Shown here one piece after another: positions 35,638 to 48,436 of a stretch of DNA of 64,000 nucleotides. This DNA comes from Amaranthus tricolor (lineage: Eukaryota; Streptophyta; Magnoliopsida; Caryophyllales; Amaranthaceae): the NCBI RefSeq assembly GCF_026212465.1, contig NC_080053.1, positions 12,299,640 through 12,363,639 of the forward strand, read 5' to 3'. How positions within the stretch are numbered: the stretch's first letter is position 1; each line of letters opens with the position of its first letter. The notes beneath the pieces are model-generated. The model did no database searches. It saw nothing but the letters and a program-made list of their open reading frames with translations, and was not told the origin of the DNA. Position numbers and translations under genes: made by a program.

Positions 35638-38600
35638 ATGGCGGATCACTACAGGTTGCTAGGAGTCACAAAAAGCTCTTCGAAAGAAGAAATCAAAGAA
35701 GCATTTCGTAAATTGGCGATTCAATATCATCCAGATAAGCATGCTCAATCCTCCAAATCTGCAAGAGATGCTGCCACTCTTAAATTCAAGCAGGTTTCTG
35801 AAGCTTACGAGGTTCTCGTTGATGATCGTAAGCGTGCTGCGTACAATTTAAGCCGCTACAACAAAAATTCTAGTTATTCTTACCATAATAACTATGATCC
35901 CAATTACTACTATCGCGGTGGTTCTTATCATCGCCCTCCGCCATTTTCGTCCCAACCACATCGTTTTATGTTGAATTTGGATGCCTTTTTTCGATATATG
36001 ACGACTCGTGCTTTTCTTCTAAACGTTGCGTTTGCCGGGTATACTCCTCTCTCTCTCTCTCTCTCTCACAGTGTGTTCTTTGTTTGAGGTTTTTCGTATT
36101 TGTTTTGTTATCAGTTGTTTTCTTGAATTATTTATGGGAGGTGCTTTTTTTTTTTTGCAATCGAGTTTCTTTCATGGGGTAAGAGCATTAATTCTTTAAA
36201 GGGAAACACTACCAGAAGAATCGCATAACCCAATTATTGTTATAGAAGACTTAGAATTTAAAGAGTTTTGAATAATCATTTGCCTTAGAAATCAAATCAT
36301 CAATGTTCAGTCATATTTGGTATGTATCGATAAGGACATGACATTGTTCAAACCAGACTATCAGTGTTCGTGCACTTTGATAAATGTGTTTAGATGACAG
36401 ATTCTTACATGTGTATTGAACAAGGACAGCTATTCTTTTCTATGTTATGAAACAGCGACGCTAACCCCTAAGCTAGTCTAGTATTTTTGTTATTTGCCTT
36501 TTAAAGGTATGCTTTCAAGTTTTCTTGCCTTTTCTGGTGATATATTTTTGTTTGAATGAGATACATTTGAGGTTGTGGACGATTTTGGAAGGGGGTGATT
36601 ATTTTGTGTTGACAGATTATGCAAGAACTTACGGTGGAGTGTCATGAAACATTAGAGGAACAATTATATTGCATTTACCATCTTAATGCTACTAAATGGC
36701 TTCTAACTAGTCGGGATTAGATGTATACACCTTACCTTACACAGTTACACTTGTAATAACAAAGTGGTCGATTCAGGGGCAGGTCTAGAAAAAAATTAAG
36801 TAACATCAATAATTTAAAAAAAATTCCATTTGAAATTATATAGTGCAAAATGCGAATATGCCAAAGATTTGAAGCAATAAACTAGGTGAAAGTCTATGTT
36901 AATTGCGATGAGATCTTACAAAAATTGTAAAATGAATAGTATGTTCGTTAATGGTGATTGTTTTTGTTACATCAATGGCAATGAAGTTATATATGTTAAG
37001 TGCAATGGGCTTTTTTTATGTTAGCGGTGATTTTGGTAAGAATGATGGTGATTTGCCTGAAAATAAATTTTGAGATAGGATTAGATACCAGGTAGTCTAA
37101 ACTCTAAATACTTCAAATTAAAAAAATATAGATATGCTAAGCTTGAATTTTGAACTTAATCCCTTCATTTAGAAGCAAACCTCTTTTACCAACTCATCTA
37201 ACTTCACACATTGACATTTTTGGTTTTTATTATTAATTTAAGGGGTCGCTTGGATTGAGAGTAGGAGTGTAAAAAGTCAAACTAATGTAAAAAAAGGTAA
37301 TTAGAGATGCAAATAAAGTCATTGAAATAATTGTAATAGAGGTAGAATGAGAGTAAATTAAAAAAATTAGTAAAAAAAGAGATTGATTTCCCTCATTTAG
37401 AGGTAAAGAATTCTTCCACCCTCCCCTATCCAAAATAAGAAAATTAATTGTTGTTTTCTCCATTTTTCATTACCTTTTAATTAATTCTTTCACCTCACTA
37501 ACAATCAAATCCTTTAATCATTTATCCTACTAACTTTATTTTCCTAATTTGACTTTTATTTACCCCTTAATTATTTGCCCTCAATCTAAGTGACCTCTAA
37601 GGGATGTCAATTGACCTACTGACACTCCTTTTGATCTACCAATGGTTTAGTTGACCATTGAATGCAAATTGTTTGCAAACATCTTGGGAAAATGTTGAGA
37701 AGAGAAAGTTTTTAGTCTAGGACTCTAGGTAGAGGAGAATAGATTGCCCTTAGGACTATTGATCCTCTTTAAAAGAATAGAAGTAAGGAAAGCTTTAGCT
37801 TGGTAGTTCATATTTTGAGTGGGATATGATTTATCATTGGTGTTAGGCAAAGTGCTTATCTATTTGCGATGGAGTTGAAGTTTTATAGTTCTTTGGTTTT
37901 GAATTATATTTGACTAATGTGAAGTGCCTCATTAAACCAATTGTATGGCTTATTGATGTGAAGTAAGGTGTTTCTAGTTAAGGTAAATAGGAAGCAATCT
38001 TTTTGTTATAAAAAAGGTGAAGCTTTGTATGTGATCCTTTTACCCCGGCTGCGTAAGAGCCTCTATAGTGGCATTTGGAAATGTCATGTTAATGTTGGTG
38101 TTGATGTTATTATTGGGTTCTAATTGAGGAAGGAAATATGAACAAAAAGAAGGAATTAAAGAAAATAAGATCAAATCAAGAATGCTATTTTAAAGTTTGA
38201 TCACATTAGGCTTTCATCCCAATTACCATAATGGTTGTTCTACTACGGCAAATAAAGAAGGTAATTTCATATGTACGTCTTCGTTCCTAATTTCTTATTG
38301 TTCTATATGCAAAATCATAATCATAAGGTACCCTCATATCAGTTTAAAAAATATGGGGATATTATTATAGGACAAATAGGAGAGCTTACCCAAAGAGTAT
38401 CCTATTAGATTAGAGAGCCTATTTGCCTATAAACTACCACACCAATTGCATACACAACCGATGTGGGACAAGTCTCATACCTTGCAATGGACCATAACAG
38501 ATATCCTTCTTTCATGTGTTCTATGTTGTTTAATGTAAATTAGTTATGTGCCATCATTCTATTTAATGTCTTGCTGCTAAAAATGAGCTCTAATTTAGAC

Positions 38601-41600
38601 TTCATAACTTGGGAGTTGAATCTAATTTCTTGGGGTCAGAATTTCGGATTTATTTTTTTTGGCACTTATCCCCTCTCAAATCTGTCATAGATCAACCTTC
38701 TGTTGCCGCCTGGCACACAATGCTTCTCTAGGATGTACCCTATGTTGTCTTCTTCTGTAATGTGCTTCCTATGGATATTTTTTACCAGCTCCTCCATACT
38801 CTCTGCCCCTCCCCGCCTTCTTCTCTACTCAATGTTGGCCCCACTTCTGCTCTGAAATTGATAATGATGTTATTGAACTTTACATAAAGATAGTGAGATT
38901 TCAGAATTATAATCTTATAACTTGAGAACAGTTGTAGTAAGATTCACCCTTTCCTACCTCATGCTATCCCACTCCCTTTCTAAAATAGCTGAACTTAGTG
39001 CTGAACTTTAATTAAAGAAAGTAGGAGTGCAGGACTACATTTCTATAAACTTCAGAACTGTCATTGTAACTTTTACCTGTTCAAGTCAAGTTCCGCTCAG
39101 TTGTCAGACAGCGATAAGAGGTTTTCTAATTTACTAAATAACATTAACCTACCTATTTTAAGACCCCTATCAAATTATTTTTCCTTTTTTTAATTATAGT
39201 TTGGGTTTCTATTCATCACCATGAATATAACACTGACCTACTCAGGGAACTGTTTCGCTTCTGGAACAACATCATCTTATAGGTCAGTGTTGTTGACCAT
39301 CAATGTTGAAAATTCGAGAGAAATAGAAGAAAATACCTAATTAGGCTTTTGGTAGGATACTTTGGTGGATAGAGTATTAGAAGTAATGCAGTTATCATAA
39401 CGCCTAAATATCGGTCGAAACCATATGATATCCCTTGATAAGTTTAAAATGCAGTTTTCCACCTTAGCACCGCGGAAAATATCGGTTTGTTTTTTTAAAA
39501 CCTTTTTAACACCGGAAATATTGACTTTTTTTGGGAAACCTTTACAATGCGGCGAATGCGACCTTGTTTACACTATGCTTGTACTCACTGCATTTCTTGG
39601 AGTCTATTTGTATGCATCACAACTCTTAATTTTTTTTCCGTGCTCGTGACCTATCCCTACAATATCCTCTTTCAGAGCTAATGCTTTTTATCTGAAAAAA
39701 AAAAACAAATGGACATAATCTCTCTATATCAGCCCTTATCTGGCATGCATATAGTACTGTTTGATTTTGTGCATGTTTACTTCTACAGTATTGTTGAATA
39801 TTTTGCATCTTTCATATTTATCTCCAAAATTAGAAAAGGGATTTTCCTCCTAAGCAAACACTCTTCAAGTTGCCCTTCTTTGAGAACTGGGGCATGTTAT
39901 GTACACTTGCTAGCAAATATTAGAAGAATATGAAATAGGAAATTTGAATATAAAACAATCTGAACTTTCCCAATTTTCTAAGAGAGATCCCACATCTTAT
40001 TTATTTAACAAAAGTTCTCCTTTGACAGCGTTTTAATTTGCTAGCGAATATAAGAAGAATATAAAATAGGAAAATTGATTATAAAACAATCCAGACTTCT
40101 CCCAATTTTCTAAGGAAGATCCCACAATTTTATTTATTTAAGAGAAGTCCACATTTGACAGAATTTTAATTAGAAAAATCCCAATTTTATTTAACTATAT
40201 TTACAATCTGAAATATTACCCTGTAAAAACTAACAACTGAAAAATATGGATTTTAAGAAGGAAGCTTTGAAAGGTTTGATTTCCTTTAGTTATACGAAAT
40301 GTGGGTTCTTTTTCTCAGAAGACTAGGCAAAGGATTACCTATTGAATTTCTTTGTGTTTTTTCCTCGTTTCTATTGACTTCTGAAATTCTGAAAAGAAAA
40401 TGGAAGACATAGCTGCCTGACATTGTTTATGTTCAATTTTGCAGGCTATTACTTGGTGGGACAGTAGCAATTGACATGGGTGGAGAGGCTTTGTGGAAGA
40501 TGCAAAATCCAGGGGTATGTAAATTGAAGGATGTAATTAAAAGCCAATTTATATTAAGGATATCTGGCTGTTCAATGTGATTTTTTATGCTTTGAATTCT
40601 TCATTTTGTTATCTTCCATTGTAATTAAATAAATTACCAATATTAATAGATGATTCTATAAAATTGTCTAAAAGATGATTTTCTAAAATGTGTTCTCTAA
40701 CAATCGATCTTTTTAGTATATGATCGTTGTACTTGGTTAAATTTCATTATCTTGCATATGTAGAATAGGGATGCTTCCTCCACTCCTTAAAATGTTTCTT
40801 TCAATATTTTTTATATGGTATATTGGTTAAGGACTTTTTGTGAACAACATTTGAATTCAAAACTGACATAGTAATAAATATTACTTCCTTCGTTCCATAT
40901 TACTTGCTATATTTCTCTTTTTTAATAGTTTTGATTTACTTGCTACATTTCTATTTTTAACAATAAAACAACTACATTAATGTCTACCTTACTTTATCCT
41001 ACTCTATACATCGTTAACTTTTATATCTGCCATCATTTAATCCTTATTTTATTAATTTTGCGTTTTAAACTAAAATTAATAACTCCCTCTATATTAATTT
41101 CTCTTTCCCAACTATTTTTTTATCTCCCAACAACTTTATAATCAATTCATCCTCCCCATTTATTCAGTTGGAGATGCCTTCCATTCTTAATTACTTAATT
41201 AGTTCTCGTTGCATTTTGCACCACCTATTTGGCTTTTATACTCCTAACTACTTAATCTAGCCGTTAGATTTTGCTAACCCTAAAATCCACTCTTTATAAT
41301 CATCTCTCTCACTCACGTTTGTGATACTACTCTTCTTTGTTCTATGCCCTATTCTAAAGAAATCTGTTTGCTAACCCTAATATTCCAACTAAAGGGTTCG
41401 TCTATTTTGTTTTCTTGCTGCATAAAGGGTTTCGTTCATCTGTTTTGAAACCCCTCTTCTTTGATATCTCTTGTTCATCTTATACCCCTAGTTTTGTTCG
41501 ATTGCAAATTCTTCGATCAGGGTTTTGATCTCTTTTGTTAATCGATTGGTTTATTTTGTTGTTGGTTTTAGTGGTTTTGATTCCAACAACAAAAGATAAA

Positions 41601-43706
41601 ACCAACAACAAAAGATCAAAACCACTGAAACCAACAACAAAATAAACCAACATATTAATGAAAGAGATCAAAACCCTGCATAAAGAATTAGCAATCGAAC
41701 AAAGCTAAGGGTATCAGATGAACAAGACATATCAAAGAAGAGGGTTTTCAGAATAGATGAACGAAACCCTTTATGTAGCAAGAAAACAAAACAGATGAGC
41801 CTTTTAGTTAGAATTTTAGGGTTGACAAAAAGAACTTATTTAGAATGAGACATAGAACAGAGAAGAGTAGTATCAGAAATGTGAGTGAGAGAGATGATTA
41901 TAAAGGGTGAATTTTAGGGTTAGCAAAATCTAACGGCAAGATTAAGTAGTTAGGAGTATAAAAGCCAAATAGGCAGTGCAGATTGCAATGAGAATTGATA
42001 AAGTAATTAAAAATTAAAGGTATCTCCAACTGAATAAATGGGGAGGATGAATTGATTATAAAGTTGTTGGGAGATAAAATATTAGTTGGGAAAAAGAAAT
42101 TAATACAGGATTTATTAATTTTAGTTTTGACGTGAAAAATTAATAAGTAAGGATTAAATGATGGTAGATGTGAAAGTTAATGATGTATAGAGTAGGATAA
42201 AAGTAGGAGTTAAGTAGACATTTATGTGGTCGTTTTATTGCTAAAAATAGAAATGTAGCAAGTAAATTAAAACTGCTAAAAAAGGGAAATTTAGCGAGTA
42301 ATATGGAACGGAGGAAGAATATTTGCATGTGAAACTCTCGAAACACTCTCTCTGAACTCAATGTGTTGATGATTACCTGGAGATATGATATACTGGTTAT
42401 ATTACTTTTAAACTCTGGACATCACAGTTAGGGTATCTTATTGGCTACTCCAGTTTTAAATAAAATATTCCTTTGTTTGATTGTCTGTTTCAATCTTGAC
42501 AAACTAGTTATTGGGGATACATTGTTGGTCCTTTCTGCTTCCCTGTACTTTCGTCTCTGTGTTATCTGAATTTATATTGGCTGGTCCTGATAAACTTTTG
42601 GCATTGAAGGCTTAATGTTCATGTGTGATGTGACTCATTGCTTCTCATGCGTTCATGTAGTTCTTTGTCAAGTTAATTAATTTTGTGGATGATAAGCTAG
42701 CCAGCTAGGTGAATCAGATTTATTTTCTGTTCATGAAGTATACATTAAGAATCCATCTAGCCAAGGTACAACACCAAAGTATTGCCTTGTGATTGAAAGT
42801 TGTTTAGTATGTTCAATGTTCCAACTGTTCATCAATAGGTTCTTGGTGGAATTTACCCCGTAGTTTCTTATTGGTAAGGTGATTACTTTATGAGGTCTTG
42901 ATATTTGTATGTATGCTGGGTACTTTTGATGAATGAAATTACTAGATGATCTAGGTGCATCTACATTTTACAAGTCTGATGCTGGAACTGGAAGTCACTA
43001 GGACCGGATTTTATGGAATTAACTGATCTTTAAAGGCTATTAACCTGCCGCTCTTTGATTCCTTTCATTTTCTGATTGTGAAAATTCGGTTTTGTATATA
43101 CTGTGAAGTCTGAACTCCCTTTTTTTGCTGGAATAGGACACCATTGTTTCAACAGAGTACATAAAATTGTGCTTATATTTGCTAGTTTATACGACAATAA
43201 CCGTCTTTTACCCTTCATCCCCACTGTACTGCCCCCTTCCCTACCTTTTGAAGAAAGATTCGGAAAGGAATCTCAGTCGGAACCAGTGTCATATGATTTG
43301 CTAATCTCCTTGTGAATCGCGAATCGAAAAAAGCGAATTATGGTCAGTTTTGGGTTATTTTTGGACAAGTTTGAGCGAATCACGAATTCAAAAAGCGAAT
43401 TAGCTAGCGGATCATGTTTTACTGGTCGGAACTTAAGCTATGGGTTTCTTAATAGAGTTCTGGAGAGTTTCACACCATTGCTGCAAGTTCTAGTATTGCC
43501 GACTTATTTTTCCTTTTTTCGACCTTTTCAAAACCATGTTGTTTACTCATGAAATTTATAACTGTTGAAAATTGTTGTGGGTTAGTGATGTAATTGTATA
43601 ATGTCATATTAACGATGTACCTATGTTCTGTGTATGGTTTCAGAAATCATTCGAAGAAGTTATGGAATCAATTGAAAAGAAGAAAGGGCATAAAGGCCAC
43701 GAATAG
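35638..43706 (+). CDS. J-domain co-chaperone, DnaJ 72-like, membrane-anchored
   Basis: Exons 35638-36038, 40445-40514 and 43644-43706 join in phase through GT-AG introns to encode 177 residues. Residues 1-70 are a J domain with the HPD tripeptide in IQYHPDKHA, which stimulates Hsp70 ATPase. A Tyr/Ser/Asn-rich linker ([17 protein letters not shown]) follows. The segment [19 protein letters not shown], created by the exon 1-2 junction, is a likely membrane span. The C-terminus ([26 protein letters not shown]) matches the end of Arabidopsis DnaJ 72-type proteins, which have the same size. No CxxCxGxG zinc region is present, so it is a type C J-protein. The partner Hsp70 and membrane are not evident from sequence. 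Introns 1 and 2 (4.4 and 3.1 kb) are enlarged by transposons. Confidence 0.92.
36046..36067. repeat. (CT)n microsatellite just after the exon 1 donor
   Basis: About eleven CT units begin eight bases into DnaJ intron 1. Confidence 0.9.
37242..37597. mobile_element. Tourist-like (PIF/Harbinger) MITE in DnaJ intron 1
   Basis: The ends are imperfect inverted repeats: GGGGTCGCTTGGATTGAG at the left and, reversed, GAGGTCACTTAGATTGAG at the right. Both sides carry the 3-bp sequence TAA (37239-37241 and 37598-37600), as expected for PIF/Harbinger. Size is 356 bp; no coding sequence. Confidence 0.8.
39907..40175. repeat. 131-bp tandem duplication in DnaJ intron 1
   Basis: Two copies starting near 39908 and 40039 share GCTAGC-AATAT-AGAAGAATA, ATAAAACAATC, CCCAATTTTCTAAG, GATCCCACA and TTTGACAG in order. 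A partial third copy starts near 40160. Confidence 0.8.
40884..42317. mobile_element. 1.43-kb foldback with mariner/Stowaway-like ends in DnaJ intron 2
   Basis: The left arm (about 40884-41582) and right arm (about 41612-42317) are inverted copies of each other over ~700 bp. Examples are TTCGTTCCATATTACT at 40890 against its complement near 42295, GTTGGAGATGCCTT against AAGGTATCTCCAAC, and TTTGCTAACCCTAAAATCCAC against its complement near 41915. The loop is only ~30 bases, rich in CAACAACAAAA. The outer ends (CTTCCTTCGTTCC / GGAACGGAGGAAG) match the mariner terminus. Flanks are TA on the left and AA on the right. No transposase is present. Confidence 0.85.
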
Positions 43707-44630
43707 ATATATGCTGCTATTGTACTAGAATCGAAACAACCTGCGTAGATCGTGCTACCAATTGACGTTTTCGATAGATCAAGTCGAGAGTAACAAAGGT
43801 TAGAGAAAGAGGGTGTTGTAGTTGTTTGAATAGTGTAATTTTACATCTCCAATTTTGATGAAGCCTGTCATATGAAGCTCTTACAATTTACAACCTACGC
43901 TGTGGAATGTGGACTGTGCATTAGTTCTGCCTCCCAGACTATTCCGTCCCAATCAATGCGACTCGAATGTATCAGTGAGAGTAAATGTTTCGAATTTGTA
44001 TAATGTGCTTTTTATGTTGTAATTGTATATTTGTATATTCGTGGATTTATTACATTATTTATTGATAACGATAAAACTAATGAGAGATTGCTCAAAATAA
44101 CTCACATTTCAGTTAACCCTGAATAATCTCAACTTTCTTATAGTGCATTTAAGGGACCGCTTTCTCAGTCTCTTAGTTCTGCCATCTACTCGATTCACGA
44201 ACAAAAAACAGAGCAAGCTAACAGGTTTTGGAGAATATGTATACTTTAAATGAGGTCTCATGATAATATAGACTAACATCAATTACAATATACTAATAAC
44301 ATTATCTCTGTGCGATAATTGCCAATTAGTAGAATTCCTATAGATCTTCACTGTTACTGCCTTCTTATCAAACTTGGTTGTCTTAGTTTAGTATATTTGG
44401 TTGGTCGTCATGTTCATCATCATACCCAGTATATTTCGTTTATTGAAAACTATGATTAGAATCTGGGAGAAAAAAAGGGGCAATTCATATTCATAAAAAA
44501 TAGTCCGGCCAAAGAGTCCTTCGGCTAATTCTCAAAAAAAATCCTTAATAGTCAAAAACATTTAAATAAATAAAAAATATATAAATAAATAAAAACAACT
44601 GGTAAAAACGAATAAAAGAATGTATGTAAA
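43707..44630. other. DnaJ 3' flank and intergenic DNA
   Basis: The DnaJ 3' untranslated region probably extends to about 44060, where AT-rich polyadenylation-like words (TTTATTACATTATTTATTG) occur. The rest shows no gene. Confidence 0.4.
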
Positions 44631-44639
44631 AAGACAAAG

Positions 44640-44950
44640 GCCAAAATAAGAACAACTACTGGTAAACGAAAGAGTATCAGTATTCTAAGATATGGATAAG
44701 ACACCTCTAACTATCCTTAGCCTAGGTTAGATCCTCAGAGAGATGTATGTCATACAAGTCATTTTTTATTTGTTCCTCTCACGTTTTCTTAAGTCTTTCT
44801 CGACTTTTCTTACCCTCCACTATGATGCTTTCGAATCTCCTCATGAGGCGTCAAAAAGTCTTTCTTTACACATGCCCAAACTAATTCAATCTATTTTCAC
44901 CATATCTTTGCAGAAATAGGGGCAAACCCTAGTTTCTCTCTAAACTCTCG
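44640..44950 (-). pseudogene. RTE-type LINE C-terminal fragment
   Basis: On the minus strand, CATGTGTAAAG-proximal sequence near 44868-44890 reads L-N-stop-F-G-H-V, a damaged form of the LRWFGHV block near the C-terminus of RTE LINEs. The surrounding pyrimidine-rich phrases resemble those at 12300-12600. No other domain remains. Confidence 0.5.
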
Positions 44951-45552
44951 GTCTCTGACTTTTAACTATCATTGTATTACCATATATTCACCTCAACATA
45001 CGCATTTTTTTAGTTTCCATCTTATTCCATACAGCAGAATGTTATTATATTTCTGTAACTAAATAATTATTTTAAGGTTTGTGAAGATGTATTGTATTAA
45101 ATCAAAAGGATTGGTAGGGATTTGTTTTTTTCTTTTTGCATATACCAATAGCCAATAGGGCTTAAGGGTGCCCGATTGAATGTTATCATATTTCTAGTTC
45201 ACAAGGAATATTCTATTTAAGTAAAAGAATAAATACATGATTTTTTTTTGGATTTCTACAAGTAAAAATATTCACGTGACATTTTGTTAGATTTATCATA
45301 ACGTATATATTAAATTTATTTTTTTAATATTTTTTATAAAATATATATTTATAGATACCGAGCTTTAAATGAATACTTAAAAAAATCGAAAAAAAAAGCA
45401 TGAAAGGTGAGAATATTATTTATTTTACTAAAAATGTGCATGAGACAAAACTAAAAAAGCCAAGCAAAGTACCAGAAGGATTATCTAAAGAAAGAAAAGA
45501 AGTAGACAGACCAAGAATGAAACGTCGGGATTATATGTGCTTGTAAAAAGGG

Positions 45553-45813
45553 GAAAATTTGAAAAAAATAAGATTATTTAACAACTTAATTTCAAAAATA
45601 AGCTCCGTGACTTTAGGCTTTTAATTTTTTTTTAAGTCGCTGTTAGTAACAACGACTTTAGGCTTTTAATTTTTTTTCTCTTTCGCTGTTACTAATAGCG
45701 ACTCTTGCCGAACCTAGGCTTGAATGTACGGACGCTTATTTTAGAAAATAAGTTTTTACGGAGCTTATTTTGGGAATTAAGTTGTTAAATAATCTTATTT
45801 TTTTAAAATTTTC
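45553..45813. mobile_element. Short Mutator-like MITE of the MULE 1 family
   Basis: A 261-bp element beginning GAAAATTTGAAAAAAATAAG and ending CTTATTTTTTTAAAATTTTC. The flanks TAAAAAGGG (45544-45552) and TAAAATGGG (45814-45822) match at eight of nine bases. It carries two subterminal palindromes (near 45634 and 45684) with arms GTCGCTGTTA-like and TAACARCGAC-like. It is the smallest family member here. Confidence 0.88.
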
Positions 45814-46262
45814 TAAAATGGGGTGGGGTTGGTTTCTACTTTCTTGTGACTTTTGATATCTTTCAGAACCATTTATACCACCTTTTACTCCTACTCTTTA
45901 TCATTAAAGATAAATTTTAATTGTATGTATAAGAGTAAAATAATTAAAATTTATAAGTAGATGAAATTAAAAAAAAATATTAAATTTCATAAGAAAATGA
46001 TGTAAAATGATTAATATATTCGAAAATATAATATGAGACAGCTTGAGAGAGATGGAGAGGGTAATATATTTGAATACTCACTTCTTAATAATTACTATTT
46101 CGTCACGTTATTTTGCCTCAAGTGAGAATGACTTATAAAATTGAATTGGATGGGTTAAAGTGGTGAGATTATTTAAAGATAAGAAATATATTATAGAGTA
46201 AAGATCTGTTAAAGTGGTAAAGTTATAACTCACAATAGAAATAGAAAAAATATTATGAGATA

Positions 46263-46567
46263 CTCCCTTCAATTCAAAGCAATTGTCTCATATAATTTTT
46301 TGATACTATTTATCGATCACTACTCTTAATTTGTATTTTATTCTTTATTTAGATGTCAAAATATAATCAAGTGTAATCTTTTTGATTCGTCTTAATGTAA
46401 ATTTTATAAATATTAATTCTCATAATTTTTAATTATACGTGATTAGAGATATTTAAATTAATACATTGGTTAGAGTGTAAGTATAGATATTTAAATTAAT
46501 ACATTGGTTAGAGTGTAAGTATTTTGTATAAGTATCAAATAGAATAATTAGTATGAATTGAAAGGAG
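46263..46567. mobile_element. Stowaway-like MITE with an internal 38-bp tandem repeat
   Basis: The ends CTCCCTTCAATTCA and TGAATTGAAAGGAG are inverted and flanked by TA on both sides (46261-46262, 46568-46569). Inside, near 46445-46520, ATATTTAAATTAATACATTG and the following bases occur twice in tandem with a period of 38. Confidence 0.8.
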
Positions 46568-46875
46568 TACTAAAATGAAAAAAAAAAAGATAAATTGAGA
46601 AATGAAAGAAGATGAAAGTGATGTCCAAATAATCATGCAAATACAATAATGGTTTAGAATATAATCCCTTCATTCTCTTCTCGAATATTTGAAAGTTAGA
46701 AAAAAAAAAGCCGAATTCTCGTCGATTAACGTGAAGAAAACAACTTCTTCACGTGAAATTTTGATAGATTCATCATATATAATTTTTAAAGGAAATATAA
46801 ACTTTTATAATTTTTAAAAACCTACAAAATCAAACTTTTATATAATTTTTAAAAATTAAATTTCTATTGAGAGTT

Positions 46876-47250
46876 GAAAAAAAAAATTATCAATAGTACT
46901 CCTGAGATTCGACACTTTATTAATGGTTGCCCTAAGTTTTTTTTATTATCAATGATACCCTCGTATGATTGTGCATCTTACAATTGTAACATTTTAAAAC
47001 TTTTTCCGTCCAAAATCGTCCAAAAAAACCGTTAATTTTTTTCTTTATCTTTTATTTTTCAATTTAAAACATAAAAAAAGTTAACGGTTTTGAACGATTT
47101 TGAACGATTTTGGACAAAAAAAGTTTTAAGAAAATTACGGTTGCAAGACTCTCAATAATGAAAGCTACCATTGATAATTAAAAAAAACTTAAAAGTACCA
47201 TTGATAAAGTGTTAAAACTCAAGGATATCATTAATAATTTCAAAAAAAAA
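46876..47250. mobile_element. MITE-like element with ~150-bp inverted ends
   Basis: ACACTTTATTAATGG near 46912 and CCATTGATAAAGTGT near 47200 are inverted; so are AAACTTTTTCCGTCCAAAATCG near 46998 and CGATTTTGGACAAAAAAAGTTTT near 47105. Exact termini and target duplication could not be fixed because the ends fall in A-runs. Confidence 0.65.
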
Positions 47251-47279
47251 GTTAAAATGAATTGAAAGAATAAATACTC

Positions 47280-48125
47280 GTAAGGTAGTTACAATGACAT
47301 ATTAAAGGTGTTATAATGTAGAAATTCCGGGAAACCCTAGCTGCCTCCCTCTTCTTTTCTCTCTTCTCTCTCTAAAAAATCCTAATCTCTATAACTGGTT
47401 AGGGGTTATCAAAGGTTGATGGTAAGCTCCTAATTTTTTCGTTTTAAGCTTTTTGAATGTGATTAGAATAGATTTGTATTCTCTCCCTACAGGAGAGATG
47501 TTCTACCCATTCATTGGGCTGATTCTACCCATATATTGGATTTCAATCTCTCTCATTATGAGAGTTTAGAGTTATGAATTTTGGTCTCTAGTTGATTTGT
47601 TGGTAGGGATTGATGCGATAAAGCAGCAGACACCAAAATTGCAATTACCATCAACTACATCAAATTCAATTCTATCTCAAGATTACAACAGATCGAAAGA
47701 CCCCCTCGTAGAGGGCCGTATCAATCAACGATGTGGAAGAGGATCTATTCAGAACTGTTAGATCTCATATACAACTGTCGTAGTTTTGTTAAAGTTGTTA
47801 TGTATTTGCTAATTTTATCTTTGAAGTAGATGTCGTATAACTCTTTATTAATGAATCAAGTATTATTTTAAAAAAATCTAAGAAAGTCTCATTTATCAGT
47901 TTATCTATTATGTGCCACCTGACATATGTTAAGAACATTAGTTATCTCATTCGATGATATTCTTTTACATATGCTCTTGAACATACTAATTAAAGTAGAT
48001 AAAAAAGTAAATATTTAAGTCAATCTGTTAAAATAATATTGTTTAAATAAGATAATTAATAATTCTTAACCTATATCCTTATGGCATAGGTTAGATACAT
48101 CCTTATTTAGTTCACAAATTAAAAT
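47280..48125. other. Intergenic, no recognised gene
   Basis: Contains a stretch (47330-47480) that looks like an RNA leader with CTCTTCTCTCTC tracts, but no open frame follows. Nothing further was identified. Confidence 0.35.
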
Positions 48126-48127
48126 CT

Positions 48128-48176
48128 TATGAAAGACAGTCTCTTGAGAGACTGTCTTTAGATAGGCCGGCTCAAA
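48128..48176. repeat. GAGACAGTCTCTTGAGAGAC palindromic repeat, copy 2
   Basis: GACAGTCTCTTGAGAGACTGTC is a perfect inverted repeat and is followed by GGCCGGCTC, as in the copies at 3363 and 62975. Confidence 0.65.
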
Positions 48177-48436
48177 AAAAAATATAAATCAGAATTATAA
48201 TTTACTGATTTTTGATTAATTAATTAAATGCATTTACTTAAATTGGAATCTGTACCCATCATTTGGTTGTCTCATTGTTACCCGCGCCAATTAATGTGGT
48301 GAGTTGCTCCTCATCAAACCAAAACACCATTTGAATTCTCACTAATCTTTCTTTCTCTTCATACTTAAAACCCTTTTCATTTGGTTTTCATCTTGTCAAG
48401 CTCCGTTCACCATTTTTGTCATGATCGAGACTTTAC

